This document shows, one piece after another, positions 52,241 to 62,545 of a stretch of DNA of 64,000 nucleotides; position 1 is the first letter of the stretch; each line of letters opens with the position of its first letter. The stretch is from Saccharomyces mikatae IFO 1815 (Eukaryota > Ascomycota > Saccharomycetes > Saccharomycetales > Saccharomycetaceae). Made by a program: the position numbers and the translations under genes. The notes under the pieces were generated by a model, which was given only the letters and a program-made list of their open reading frames with translations, did not search any database and was not told where the DNA came from. Location: NCBI RefSeq assembly GCF_947241705.1, contig NC_079260.1, positions 434,001 through 498,000 of the forward strand. The letters run 5' to 3'.

Positions 52241-54658
52241 TCAGAAAATTCTTTCATAAAATAAAACGTATGCATTAGGTGTGATGAATTCATCATTAAA
52301 CCTTATAGGACGATAAATTGAGTCATCGAAAAAGTACCAGCCCTTTTTGGGTCCCTTATAAACGTAGGAAGTATAATGACCACCATACAAACTTCCCGAA
52401 TGACATGCAACCCCATACAATCTGTATCTGAATGGTGGTATTTGGCCTCTGGTGGGAATGTCCTCGTTAACTATAGCTTCATGATTAAAATCTCTTGCCC
52501 AGTACGGTGTAAGATCCAAGAAATAAGGATATTGAACAAACACATTATTTTTATTCATTTGATTGTCAAACCTTTTTAAATTAATTATCAGTTTCTTGGG
52601 CAATCTAGTAATCTTGAGTTGCTTAGTGGAGGGTTGCTTTTTCAAGCATCGAGGACACGACCACAGTTCATCAATACCTAGCTTTTCACATTTGGTGAAT
52701 TCCCGAAAGCAATCCAATATGTTACAAGTTGTAATTCGTGGAACAGGAACGGAAAGAACAGAGAATGTTTGATACGTTGTTGAAGTACGGTCACAGGCTT
52801 GGCATTGTAACCTTGATGCGTACTGTCCTTGAAATAGATCGATTATTGCGCTGAAATCAGTGAGTAAAAATCTTTCCCATTCAAGAGCACTAGCTTTACG
52901 TATGGTCATTTTCTCCCTCTTTTGCTCTTCCTCTTCGGTCAACTGTTTGAGATGTTCTTTGCCACCATTTTGGTTCAAATCCTCATGCAGTCCATCAAGT
53001 AAGAACTGACAAAATTCTTGACAGTCCTGCTGCATCGAATCACTGTAAATGGAGTTAATGTGACCACATATTTTTTTGAACTGAATGGTCTGAACTGGAG
53101 TTGTTCTTGAGTTGACAGGCATAAAAGCACTGTTTCTGTGCATATTACGTACCAAAGTAGCAAAGTTTTTAGCTAATAATCCCTTGGAACCTTTTGAACT
53201 ATCGAAATTAATAAAATTCAAATACGTGTTATCCAAAAACATCCGGACTAAATCATGTGTCCCCACCAAACATTGAAGTATACAATTCATATAGCAACAA
53301 TTACCCGTGTTCTCCAGCCCTACGATAAAATCTAGATCAATCACTTGAGAATTGTTCAGTATGGTCTGTCTCGATGAAGACGAATTCTGCTGCGGTAAAG
53401 GCGGGATGCGCGGCGGACATATGTTGGATACTGAAGGTGAATAGACGTTGATCTGAGTACCCCGAATATCTTGAGATGGTTTGCCTATGATGTTGACTTT
53501 ATTTTTGATGAACGATGGAGAATTGAGTTTTGGAAGGGCATTTAATGAATACGGGTTAGCATTCTGTAAGACGGGAGAGTTTTGGGAGGGCCTTGACTGC
53601 GGTATAATGGGAACTTCTGGATAGTATAAGGGCACCTGAGGCCTCTGAACAGTCGCTTGTAAAGGTTGAGTGTTCATCGACACCAATGGAATATTCTTTT
53701 CCTTAGGTCGAGGGATAGATTCCTGATTAAATAGCCGTACAGGTATGTGCGATTCACTCAAGGTTGGCGTCGAAGACGAAAATGTGAGTTGTGCCGTTTC
53801 TGTAATAGGTGTTTGATACGTACCACCTAATTTAACCCAGTTTGAAAACCCCGTTTCCAATATAAGAACTTTCGTCCCATTTAGCGGATTGAGAATAGAT
53901 TGTTGGGACAGAATCTTAGCAAGGGTACGAGTTTGCCTTTGCCAAAAATCCCCATGCAGTTGGGCGTCAGTATACAGCACAATATACTTGAACATGTTTC
54001 TATTTGAGAAGAGATCGATGTCTGACTGTGATGAAGTGATCAAAGAGACATTTTCAAGCTGTCGATCCGTAAAAGAGTCCTTGAATGAAACAGGCTCGAT
54101 GCATATGATGTTTTTGCATTTGATATGTGCCTTGGTGAAATCAGATCTGGGGCGCACATCGATGAGCAAGAGGGTGTCGCCATGGAAGTGCAACATTGAA
54201 CTCAATTTGCCGGCATCTATAGTGTGCAAATGCAGCAATTTAGGGTAGTTTTCGATATAGTTTCGAATCCGCTCAATATGGAGATCGTTCTGTAAAAGTT
54301 GGGTTTTTTCCCTGTACAAGTTCTCGATGTTTTTTTCCTTATTGTTCGAAAACCCCTTTAGTTTTGGAAGAGTATCCTTCAAGAGTGTAAACACTATCAT
54401 GTAATAAATGAAAGCAGTTTCATTTAATCGGAGGAATGCTTTAGACAAATGGTTAGCATCTTCCCTGGGCGCTTGCATCGATATTTGATGACACACGTCT
54501 TCATAACTAGACCATATTTCGGTGCATTCATTGAGCAGAGGCAAGGACTCTTGTGGCACGTCATCATCTTCAAGGAACTTCTGCACCAAACGCTTCAGCC
54601 TGCCGAACCGATCCCTGGCCGATTCACCGACCTCACTAAAGGCTTGTTCTGAGCCCAT
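52241..54658 (-). CDS. UBP5: Ubp5 ubiquitin-specific protease
   Basis: A bud-neck deubiquitinase, paralogue of Doa4. 805 residues, equal to S. cerevisiae Ubp5. An N-terminal helical region and a rhodanese-like domain (about 145-285; LLLIDVRPRSDFTKAHIK) are followed by a Pro/Ser-rich linker with RPSQNSP-type motifs. The USP domain starts near 445: Cys box GLENTGNCCYMNC, zinc-type CQAC and CPRC pairs, and His box HSGSLYGGHYTSYVY near 755. It ends VLFYERIF, typical of Doa4/Ubp5. No truncation seen. Confidence 0.98.
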   Translation of the reverse strand: MGSEQAFSEVGESARDRFGRLKRLVQKFLEDDDVPQESLPLLNECTEIWSSYEDVCHQISMQAPREDANHLSKAFLRLNETAFIYYMIVFTLLKDTLPKLKGFSNNKEKNIENLYREKTQLLQNDLHIERIRNYIENYPKLLHLHTIDAGKLSSMLHFHGDTLLLIDVRPRSDFTKAHIKCKNIICIEPVSFKDSFTDRQLENVSLITSSQSDIDLFSNRNMFKYIVLYTDAQLHGDFWQRQTRTLAKILSQQSILNPLNGTKVLILETGFSNWVKLGGTYQTPITETAQLTFSSSTPTLSESHIPVRLFNQESIPRPKEKNIPLVSMNTQPLQATVQRPQVPLYYPEVPIIPQSRPSQNSPVLQNANPYSLNALPKLNSPSFIKNKVNIIGKPSQDIRGTQINVYSPSVSNICPPRIPPLPQQNSSSSRQTILNNSQVIDLDFIVGLENTGNCCYMNCILQCLVGTHDLVRMFLDNTYLNFINFDSSKGSKGLLAKNFATLVRNMHRNSAFMPVNSRTTPVQTIQFKKICGHINSIYSDSMQQDCQEFCQFLLDGLHEDLNQNGGKEHLKQLTEEEEQKREKMTIRKASALEWERFLLTDFSAIIDLFQGQYASRLQCQACDRTSTTYQTFSVLSVPVPRITTCNILDCFREFTKCEKLGIDELWSCPRCLKKQPSTKQLKITRLPKKLIINLKRFDNQMNKNNVFVQYPYFLDLTPYWARDFNHEAIVNEDIPTRGQIPPFRYRLYGVACHSGSLYGGHYTSYVYKGPKKGWYFFDDSIYRPIRFNDEFITPNAYVLFYERIF

Positions 54659-54992
54659 TGCGCTTGCACCTGTTAGTGTTGAGGGACAAGAAGGAAGGGG
54701 ATATTACATACGCTGAAGAGTGACAACTAAATATAGAAGGTATTTATTCGATGTGTTGAGGTGAGGCGCAAGAAAAAAAAAAAAAAAAAAAAGGAAGTTC
54801 AATATATGTTCGGTATATCAGTTAAATTAAGATACCTTCCTTCCTCATTTCTTCGCTGCTTTCGTCTTACGCTACCCCACAGCCGAAATTCAAGATCATA
54901 AACGATATTAGAAATTACTATACAATATGTGTATATAGTACATTGACAAAGAGAAACAGAATGGGAAACTTCCACCCTATGCTAACCTTCAA
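54659..54992. other. UBP5 upstream and FTR1 3' region with poly(A) tract
   Basis: 334 bp between the FTR1 stop and the UBP5 ATG, both genes on the minus strand. A run of 20 A (54773-54792) lies about 115 bp upstream of UBP5, likely a nucleosome-excluding promoter element. Confidence 0.6.
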
Positions 54993-56207
54993 TTAAAGAG
55001 ATTCGATTTTAACGTGATGGGCCACCTTGTCCTCAACGACATTTTGGGATGAAGAATGACTGGTGGTCTGCTCAGGCAGTTCGTAGTTCTCTTGTACATT
55101 GATTTCACCGTCCTCATTGAAGTTGATATTCTCCATCTTGACAAATAGTTGTCTCTTTTGTTCTTCGGTCAACTCTTGCTTTTTCTTGTTCTTGATCCAG
55201 TATCCAGGGTTCAAGTGCTTCAATTGCAAATTCTTGGTGAAGGGCAAGTGACCACGTCTTTCTTCAAAAATCATCAAACTTAGAACAATGATAAGAACCA
55301 ACCAGTAGATGTTGTAACACAGCATGGATGACAAGTACCCGGTGTTTTGCCATCCGAGCAAAGCATTGAAGATATCCCACCCATTGTCCAGTTCCGGGTT
55401 GCAACAGTTGACATGGTAGACAGCCTTTCTGATGTTGTAAGACCCATTACCGTCACCACCCTCGGAAGCATCACCACCACTGGCAAGGTTGAATCTGTAA
55501 TTTTCAAAGTACCACGCACCACGAGAGAAAAGTCCGGCGGAGATCAGGTACAAGATCGAGGTGGACAGAATCAAGAAAATCTGCAGCGAGGATCTGGAAG
55601 CACCGTAGTACAACAGGTACCCGACAAGACCACCACAGATCAAACCAACCACCACGGGCAAAGGGTATGCCGAGGCGTGCGATCCCTGCGTAGTAATACC
55701 AGCACCGGCAACAAACACAACAGCTTCCAAACCTTCTCTCAAGACAGTAATAAAGGGTAAAATAAACATAGCATATCTTCTACTCAAGAAGCCGATCTTA
55801 AAATAGTCTCTCTTGCGGTGAGGAATCTCCACCAGCGACCGCGCAATCTTCACTCTCCACTTACTCTGCATCTTATTCATTCTTAACATAGGAATTCCCA
55901 TCATCGAGATCATTATCGTCGCAATCATACAGAAGATACCTTCCCACAGATCCTCGGCGCTTCCGAAAATATCCTTCTGCAGCGAATAGTACGCACCGAT
56001 GAAACCTGCACCGATCGCCAAACAAATGATGAACCCGAGTAAGACCCCGACCCAGACCTGAATCCTCAATTTCTTGTACAGCACCTGGTCATGTTCCCCG
56101 ATGGCCTGCTTCAAAAACGATAACAGCACGGAGATAACAATCACGGCTTCCAAACACTCTCTGAACACAACAAAGAAAACGGCCACGTTAAACACTTTGT
56201 TAGGCAT
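54993..56207 (-). CDS. FTR1: Ftr1 high-affinity iron permease
   Basis: A plasma-membrane iron permease that works with the multicopper oxidase Fet3. 404 residues, the S. cerevisiae length. Seven hydrophobic segments are visible. Iron-site motifs are RECLE at residues 16-20 and REGLE near 157, plus the acidic extracellular and Cys-containing loop (NCCNPELDNGWDIF). The C-terminal cytoplasmic tail is charged (KKKQELTEEQKRQLF). Aft1-type sites lie upstream. Confidence 0.98.
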   Translation of the reverse strand: MPNKVFNVAVFFVVFRECLEAVIVISVLLSFLKQAIGEHDQVLYKKLRIQVWVGVLLGFIICLAIGAGFIGAYYSLQKDIFGSAEDLWEGIFCMIATIMISMMGIPMLRMNKMQSKWRVKIARSLVEIPHRKRDYFKIGFLSRRYAMFILPFITVLREGLEAVVFVAGAGITTQGSHASAYPLPVVVGLICGGLVGYLLYYGASRSSLQIFLILSTSILYLISAGLFSRGAWYFENYRFNLASGGDASEGGDGNGSYNIRKAVYHVNCCNPELDNGWDIFNALLGWQNTGYLSSMLCYNIYWLVLIIVLSLMIFEERRGHLPFTKNLQLKHLNPGYWIKNKKKQELTEEQKRQLFVKMENINFNEDGEINVQENYELPEQTTSHSSSQNVVEDKVAHHVKIESL

Positions 56208-56377
56208 GGCGGAATGTATATGCGTGATGAGCTAGCGGGAAAAACTACTGCCAAGACACAAACTGTCCCGCTATGTATTTTTTTGCTCACTTTGAGCATT
56301 TTATATAATTAACGGCTCAATCTGAATCGCCATAGTCCATCGCTGTCACCGGTCCTTGCAACATTAAAGTAGAAATC

Positions 56378-56862
56378 GGGTGCATTAGTCCAATCTATCT
56401 GTCCAAGAGAACTGAAATGCGCACCTACTTACTTACACGCTGCGAAAGTGCTCGGCACGGCTTGCACGGACGGGGGGGAAATAGCGGTCTGTCCGTGAGT
56501 CGGCAGTCAGCAGCGGACCGACCGCACTGGCTCGTTTAGTGCAGCAGCAGTATTCGCGCACTGTAATCGTAGTGTTTCTGCACCCTGGCCTGGTAAGAAT
56601 CCCCGATGTGTTCTTGTTGATTGGCGGAGGGTGTCTGTCACCGCCGGGTTCGGTCCCTATACTCTACGGGTTTGTTTGATGTCTCAAGAGGTGGCAGCTA
56701 CTGGGAAGTGAGAAAGAAAGGCAAAAGAGAAGAAATTTCGAGAGCGCTTGGCTTACCTGCAGTTTCTGGCTCTGCTTGGCCAGAGATAACCGGAAGAGAA
56801 GGAGAGATATAGCGATTCTCTTATTGTTGGTTCTATTTCTCAGTACATTTTTTTTTGCACCC
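56378..56862. promoter_or_regulatory. Three Aft1-type sites upstream of FTR1
   Basis: TGCACCC cores occur at 56378-56384 (on the minus strand), 56579-56585 and 56856-56862. The Aft1/Aft2 iron regulon core is (T/C)(G/A)CACCC. The nearest site is about 170 bp from the FTR1 ATG, agreeing with iron-starvation control of FTR1. Confidence 0.75.
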
Positions 56863-57039
56863 TAATCCGGACGCTCTTTTTCATTACCCGGATGTGTAGG
56901 TGTAATTGGACGTCCGGGTAGCCCGTTGTTTGTTTTCTCATTGAGGCAAAAAAAAAGAACAAGAAGGGCGAAAGAAGGAAGGCTCTCTTGGCGGATGAAT
57001 GGTCAGTACAAGCACAGCATAGAAACAGCAGCGCGCAGA

Positions 57040-57321
57040 ATGAGTCTACCGGAGATTTTGCCTTTAGAGGTCATAGACAAAACAATCAACCAGAGAGTGC
57101 TGATTGTGCTGCAATCAAACCGCGAGTTTGAGGGCACGTTGGTCGGCTTCGACGACTTCGTCAATGTCATACTGGAGGACGCTGTTGAGTGGCTTATCGA
57201 TCCCGAGGACGAGAGCAGGAATGAGAAAGTTATGCAACACCATGGTAGAATGCTTTTGAGCGGCAACAATATCGCCATCCTTGTCCCAGGCGGCAAAAAG
57301 ACCCCTACGCAGGCGTTGTAA
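57040..57321 (+). CDS. LSM5: Lsm5 U6 snRNA / mRNA decay ring subunit
   Basis: An Sm-like protein in both the nuclear Lsm2-8 ring (U6 stability) and the cytoplasmic Lsm1-7 ring (mRNA decapping). The 93-residue product starts MSLPEILPLEVIDK, equal to S. cerevisiae. An in-frame extension to 56926 (with an ATG at 56995) is possible but not conserved in the family. Sm1 motif is FEGTLVGFDDFVNVILEDA; Sm2 is MLLSGNNIAILVPG. Confidence 0.97.
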   Translation: MSLPEILPLEVIDKTINQRVLIVLQSNREFEGTLVGFDDFVNVILEDAVEWLIDPEDESRNEKVMQHHGRMLLSGNNIAILVPGGKKTPTQAL

Positions 57322-57429
57322 AAAGGTAAATACAACGCGAATTTGTATAGTGCATGTAAAAAAAAATAACAATAAGTAAGTATAAATTAGATAAAGGCGA
57401 TTATGTAGAAAGTTTTTTTTCTTGGTTTG

Positions 57430-59301
57430 TTATTTGACACTGGTTATTTGCTTAACCAGCGCCTCCAGCTTCGCTTTTGTAAGAGCGACATCCTTTCCCC
57501 GCATCCCCACCGTGCAGTTCATTAAATGCCATATTCCGACCACGTATTGGATCTTGCCCATGCCGCCCTGCTGGCGGCATATGTCGAAACACTTTCCTGA
57601 GATCGCATGGATTTCCCCCAAGTCGTGTTCCAGCATGCGGCCCCCGAGGTAGTTTACTAGTACTTGTAACAGTAGAGCTTTCTTCAACTTGAAGCGGCCG
57701 TCCCCAGCACCTCCTTCTCCAGCAAACTTGTTGCTGGAGTAGAATTGGCGAAGCTTCGACATGTAGTCGGCGCGCTCCTTATCGCTACATGGCAGCGGGT
57801 TCCAAGTAAACGGCTCAAAATGGCTGAAAAGCCATAGGATAGTCACCGTGCACTCCCATATGGGGTTGAACTGCAGGTCTGTTTCCTGCAGCAACTTTTC
57901 CACTTGCTGCCAGACTTTGTTGCACTGCTCCACGAGCTCGTTCCGCTCATCCCCAGAACACCGGCTCACTCTTGCTGCCTGGACTGTGTAGCAATTCAGT
58001 AGCGATATCATCTTTACCTCGCTGGATGTGCCGCTGGATTGTGCAAGCCGCGTGTACTCCTCCACGGCCCCTTCACCTTGAAATTGAACCTCCATTGCTC
58101 GCAGCAGTTTCACATAAGCCGGAGAGGGACCTAGTTTTGATGACTCTGTTGTCGCTATGGTTCCCCTTAATAATATTTCTTCCCACACCTTGTAAAACTC
58201 GCAAAAATCAAGAATGCTCTTGTATGTCTGAATTCGCGAGTCCAGCTCATTCATCGAAACACCATTGGCCGCAATGTTCTTTATCAGCTTCTGGGTGGTG
58301 GAATACACTTTGGGCAAAAACTTCCTCGAGAAATTGCCCTTTTCGTCATAGCAGTTCACGATGTAGCTCACACTCTGCAGTAGCAGCAATATATTCTTCA
58401 ATTCCTTATAGTGAAAAATCATAGGCAGATCTACTCTCAACGTTATGCGTGGCATAAGTCTAATCAAACATCCCTTACCTTCATCACTGACTAAAGATTG
58501 CTTGTTCGTGTCAAAAAACCGTTTGAATTCGTTCAGATGTTCCGTAATGTTCTTGTCTTTGTAAAGCTGGATAACCATCTCTAACGCCAACTTCCACGCA
58601 TATAGCTCGGGCCCCACCGTGTCCAGCTCCGTGCTCTTCAAATCTTGTAGAGCCTCTTCAGGTATCGGAAACCTCTCGTTCAGTAAATAGTTCACGTAGC
58701 ACAAGTTCAGAAACCACTTCCATTGTGACTTCTCCGGGCACTGCGAGAGTAACCCACGAAAACCTGTCTTCACCCGACGGCATTGCTTCAGCTTGATGCA
58801 AAGCGTCACACCGACGTACTTGAATACAGATGCCCAATTCCGGTAAATTTCATCCTGTAAACTTGCCAGGTACTGCACTAGTTCGTTACAGTTCCTTAGT
58901 GCAATCTTGTAGTGGAACTTGCTATCTCTCATCAGCGGCAAATCGTGCAATAACAGAAATTCGCAATGCATGACTTCTTCTACCAAATCTATGCTGTTCT
59001 GGTGAGTTTGCAGTCGTTCTTTCAAACTGGAAATGTAAAGCTCTGCTAAGTCAAAATTGTACGTCTCTTGTATGAGTAACTCCACCATCTCGAACGTAAT
59101 CTTACTATCCTCCATCACTGAAAGCGTACATTCCCTCTTTAGTAGCTGAAACATCCGAATAGCCATATTTATCAGGGAATAGTACTGTTTCAACTCTTCT
59201 TCAGATCCGATTTTATTCGCATATGAATAGGCATGGTCTCGAAATTCGTGTGCTAGGTTGTATACTTGTGAAATACTAAGTTTCTCGCCAAAATGATCCA
59301 T
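57430..59301 (-). CDS. SCC4: Scc4 cohesin loader subunit
   Basis: The essential partner of Scc2 (Mau2 in animals) in loading cohesin onto chromosomes and targeting it to centromeres. 623 residues (S. cerevisiae 624). The sequence is entirely helical, consistent with the 13-TPR superhelix that wraps the Scc2 N-terminus. Conserved stretches include SISQVYNLAHEFRDHAY, CEFLLLHDLPLMRD, KWFLNLCYVNYLLNERFPIP and GKDVALTKAKLEALVKQ. It is divergent from SPT15. Confidence 0.97.
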   Translation of the reverse strand: MDHFGEKLSISQVYNLAHEFRDHAYSYANKIGSEEELKQYYSLINMAIRMFQLLKRECTLSVMEDSKITFEMVELLIQETYNFDLAELYISSLKERLQTHQNSIDLVEEVMHCEFLLLHDLPLMRDSKFHYKIALRNCNELVQYLASLQDEIYRNWASVFKYVGVTLCIKLKQCRRVKTGFRGLLSQCPEKSQWKWFLNLCYVNYLLNERFPIPEEALQDLKSTELDTVGPELYAWKLALEMVIQLYKDKNITEHLNEFKRFFDTNKQSLVSDEGKGCLIRLMPRITLRVDLPMIFHYKELKNILLLLQSVSYIVNCYDEKGNFSRKFLPKVYSTTQKLIKNIAANGVSMNELDSRIQTYKSILDFCEFYKVWEEILLRGTIATTESSKLGPSPAYVKLLRAMEVQFQGEGAVEEYTRLAQSSGTSSEVKMISLLNCYTVQAARVSRCSGDERNELVEQCNKVWQQVEKLLQETDLQFNPIWECTVTILWLFSHFEPFTWNPLPCSDKERADYMSKLRQFYSSNKFAGEGGAGDGRFKLKKALLLQVLVNYLGGRMLEHDLGEIHAISGKCFDICRQQGGMGKIQYVVGIWHLMNCTVGMRGKDVALTKAKLEALVKQITSVK

Positions 59302-59760
59302 TAAATCTGTAAGTCCTTGCAGAATGATTAAACTTCAAACAATTCTAACTCTCTTTTGAACGGTAGCGTGTTGGTTTAGGAGGTTGCTATTGTTCATGGA
59401 TCTAACTCATCTCTTCGTGTATTTAATTGTGGGACCGTGAATAGTTACTTTATTTCAAGTCTCTTACGCGAGTGTTGTGGAAAGAAAAATTGAAGATCTA
59501 CAGAAATAGAGAACAAAGCATTTCAAAGGATTACTAATGACTTTTTGTCTTAAAGAGCGCTTTTAATGGTAACAAGCAAACAACCGACGTGGAAACTGCA
59601 GTAGTGACTGTTTTTTGGACTATAAATCAGGGGAAGATAACATATAAGAAAAAAAACCACTATTAGTTAAATTACTCTGCAGAAAAAGCAAGGAGGTAAA
59701 AGACTGCATTTTTTCTTCTGGTCCAACAAAAACAGGTTTATAAAAAGAAACTTTGTAATT
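59302..59760. promoter_or_regulatory. SCC4-SPT15 divergent promoter
   Basis: A 459-bp region without a recognised RNA or repeat. An A-run near 59649 and purine-rich leader DNA precede the SPT15 ATG. Confidence 0.4.
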
Positions 59761-60483
59761 ATGGCCGATGAGGAACGTTTGAAGGAGTTTAAAGAGGCAA
59801 ACAAAATAGTGTTTGATCCAAATACGAGACAAGTATGGGAAAACCAAAATCCAGATGGTGCAAAACCAGCAACTACTTTCCAAAGTGAAGAAGACATAAA
59901 AAGAGCGGCTCCAGAATCCGAAAAGGACACATCTGCAACATCTGGTATTGTTCCAACACTGCAAAATATTGTGGCCACTGTGACTTTAGGTTGTCGGTTG
60001 GATTTAAAAACAGTTGCATTACATGCCCGTAATGCGGAATATAACCCCAAGCGTTTTGCTGCTGTCATCATGCGTATTAGAGAGCCAAAGACTACAGCTT
60101 TGATTTTTGCATCCGGGAAAATGGTCGTTACTGGTGCCAAAAGTGAAGATGACTCAAAACTAGCCAGTAGAAAGTATGCAAGAATTATTCAAAAGATCGG
60201 GTTTGCTGCTAAATTCACAGATTTCAAAATACAAAATATTGTTGGTTCGTGTGATGTTAAATTTCCTATTCGTCTAGAAGGTTTAGCATTCAGTCATGGG
60301 ACTTTCTCCTCCTATGAGCCGGAACTATTCCCTGGTTTGATTTATAGAATGGTGAAACCAAAGATTGTATTGTTAATTTTCGTTTCAGGTAAGATTGTTC
60401 TTACTGGTGCGAAGCAGAGGGAGGAGATTTACCAAGCTTTTGAAGCTATATACCCTGTGCTAAGTGAATTTAGAAAAATGTAA
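59761..60483 (+). CDS. SPT15: Spt15 TATA-binding protein
   Basis: TBP, needed by RNA polymerases I, II and III. 240 residues: a variable N-terminal 60 residues, then the two pseudo-symmetric saddle repeats (61-150 and 151-240). Intercalating phenylalanines are visible in the repeat segments [17 protein letters not shown] and [16 protein letters not shown], with [19 protein letters not shown] and [17 protein letters not shown] before them. The core looks identical to S. cerevisiae TBP. Confidence 0.99.
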   Translation: MADEERLKEFKEANKIVFDPNTRQVWENQNPDGAKPATTFQSEEDIKRAAPESEKDTSATSGIVPTLQNIVATVTLGCRLDLKTVALHARNAEYNPKRFAAVIMRIREPKTTALIFASGKMVVTGAKSEDDSKLASRKYARIIQKIGFAAKFTDFKIQNIVGSCDVKFPIRLEGLAFSHGTFSSYEPELFPGLIYRMVKPKIVLLIFVSGKIVLTGAKQREEIYQAFEAIYPVLSEFRKM

Positions 60484-60659
60484 GGAAAAGGGTCTTTTAT
60501 TTGCTCCATTTCTCAATCACTAGTGGTTCTCAAAATAAAAAAGTAGAAAAGAATACGTAGTTGTAATATCTAACATTTTTTTTATAGTGTATTATTTTTA
60601 CTCTATATTTATTTATCTATGTTTTGTAATGAGATGTTTATGCGCATCGGACGCTTTTC

Positions 60660-61922
60660 TCATAACATATCTGATGGGCCGTCTCCACTGAGTACCATCG
60701 GACTTTTTGCACCTCCACTTTTCAACAGTGCTAATTCCCTTTCTAGTCTGCACCTATGTTCACGCTCATCTGACAACTCTTTTTCATATTTTCTTTGGGT
60801 ACTTGTAAGAACTTTTTTAAATTCGCTTGTCATTATGGAAAGTGATCGTGACCCAGAACCGCTTGTGGGGCTTCCTACGGAAGAAGGTGAACTCGGACCC
60901 CAAGTGACCGGGGAGCTCACAGGTGACGATATACTAATATTATGTTTATTAGAATTTAATTTGTTGCTCACTTTTTCAAGTTCTTTATTTGTTTGTTCTA
61001 AGTCATGCAGTTTTTTTTCAGTTTTACTCAAATTTGAGTGATAGTTAAGTAATTTATCTTGCAATTCTCTGTTCGTCCGAGTCAATTTCTCAATATCTTG
61101 CACGTATTCAGCACGGTCGTTCTCAAACTGTTTAGTTAAGAAGTTGTGGGCCAGTTGTAAATCACTAAACGCTGTCTCTAATTCCTCTACTTTTTTACAA
61201 GAGTCTTCCTCTTGAATTGCAGCAACGTTTAGCGAAGTATGTGTTGATGACGTCGTTTTCTCTAAGTTTACGCAGGTGTCCAAAATCGAATTTATGCCAT
61301 TCTTCAAAAACTTCACAGGGTCATCTAATGGTATAGGTTTGATATCGATGCCTTTTTGAATGGAGTTTGACATCAAGAAAGAGGTCAGTTCTTGGAGTAC
61401 TTCGTTTTTATCGTCATTAGCATGGCCATTATGATTACTACTGCTGTTAAGTTTGTCCGTGCCACCCAAAGTAGTGGAAGACCTGACCCTTTTAGTATGC
61501 AGGAAATGGTTATTATTCTCTTTTGTAAGCTGGTTTATCCCGGTAGTATTGAGTGACTGCAAAATTTTAAGCATCATTTCATACCATTCTGTGGAACATG
61601 GTTGCAGCCTTAACAACTCATTAAATGTGGGGTCCGAGTCATCAGAGTTCAAGTGCTCTTTTTGAACGTAATATAAAGCAAACTCAGACACCAGCTTTCT
61701 ATCAAGATCTATTTCTGAGTCGTCGTTTTTATTTCTATACAGAAGATAGTCAAAGTAATCAATAGAGGTGTATGGTCTATTGTTATGATGAGGATGGGAG
61801 GGGTTCTGTGAAAGGAGGTACTGTTTCAATTCATCGTATTTCAATGGATACTCTTCGTATCTTTCCGGACTAAAAAGCAATGGGTTTGCTCTTCTTGAGA
61901 GTTCTAAATCGAATTTCTGCAT
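60660..61922 (-). CDS. PEA2: Pea2 polarisome coiled-coil protein
   Basis: A polarisome component with Spa2 at sites of polarised growth and mating projections. From the ATG at 61922 the product is 420 residues (MQKFDLELSRRANPLLFSP), the S. cerevisiae length. The upstream in-frame extension begins with GTG and lacks an ATG. The N-terminal half is globular (with the FDYLLYRNKND and ALYYVQKEHL region). A long coiled coil spans about 235-325 (KKVEELETAFSDLQLAHNFL to KELEKVSNKLN). The C-terminus has a second short coil (REHRCRLERELALL). Confidence 0.96.
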   Translation of the reverse strand: MQKFDLELSRRANPLLFSPERYEEYPLKYDELKQYLLSQNPSHPHHNNRPYTSIDYFDYLLYRNKNDDSEIDLDRKLVSEFALYYVQKEHLNSDDSDPTFNELLRLQPCSTEWYEMMLKILQSLNTTGINQLTKENNNHFLHTKRVRSSTTLGGTDKLNSSSNHNGHANDDKNEVLQELTSFLMSNSIQKGIDIKPIPLDDPVKFLKNGINSILDTCVNLEKTTSSTHTSLNVAAIQEEDSCKKVEELETAFSDLQLAHNFLTKQFENDRAEYVQDIEKLTRTNRELQDKLLNYHSNLSKTEKKLHDLEQTNKELEKVSNKLNSNKHNISISSPVSSPVTWGPSSPSSVGSPTSGSGSRSLSIMTSEFKKVLTSTQRKYEKELSDEREHRCRLERELALLKSGGAKSPMVLSGDGPSDML

Positions 61923-62454
61923 AAAACTAGGTCTGCTGTTGTTATTATTACTTCCGGAGCACACTGACTAAAGTCTTGTATCTTTTAAGCCTTGTTGAAA
62001 TGAGGCTACTTGTACAATATCCTCATCATTATGAAACGCATACTTATCGTGTATGTTTATTGACGCGAGCGCGACGGGACCAAGAAAAAGAGTACAATGG
62101 AGGCGATCCCAATGAAAAGTTTTGATACCTCTCTCAATACATACATAGCATCTGATATATCGATAAGAGAAGGAAGCGCTTGGATAATGCGAGACACATT
62201 GCAAGAAATGTGCGTAAAGAACCATCTTAAAACCCGGGGTCAACGATTTGCGATCCCCACCTCAATAGAACTTGTACTATAACGCGTACCTTTGTTTATG
62301 TTCTATTCTTACGTCTTGAGGGGGAAGATTCATTTGAATAAAGAGGCCAAAGGAGAAGTTTTGCATGCAAAAAATACCCATCTTCGCATTTAGTGCTTGT
62401 TGTAACCCTTGATACTTAGTTGCTGAAGGAGAGTGAGTATGTTGAGGTGAAGCC
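61923..62454. other. PEA2 upstream intergenic region
   Basis: Half of the 924-bp PEA2-SPI1 divergent gap. Short overlapping ORFs exist on both strands (61-91 codons), without recognisable similarity. No LTR here. Confidence 0.4.
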
Positions 62455-62460
62455 ATACCG

Positions 62461-62545
62461 TGATGGGAGCCCCTATCGGGTTTCGAACCCAAATCCCGCG
62501 AGTAACTAATGACAAGGCTCGGAACCCAGTTACCTAATCTGGTTA
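62461..62545 (-). promoter_or_regulatory. Isolated B-box / tRNA-like element (possible ETC site)
   Basis: The minus strand carries a perfect Pol III B box GGTTCGAAACC inside a T-arm-like hairpin (TTGGG-TTCGAAA-CCCGA) at about 62470-62492. An A-box-like TAGGTAACTGGG lies about 50 bases earlier (near 62530). The 5' acceptor arm that would complete a tRNA is not visible. It may be an ETC-type TFIIIC site or a tRNA relic. Confidence 0.5.

Noticed and set aside
56926-57039. N-terminal extension of LSM5
   Set aside because: The Sm-like family starts at MSLPEILP; the extension is basic and not family-like, and the shorter form has exactly the reference length.
61968-62282. Overlapping 61- and 91-codon ORFs between PEA2 and SPI1
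   Set aside because: They overlap on opposite strands, show no domain and lie in a promoter interval.
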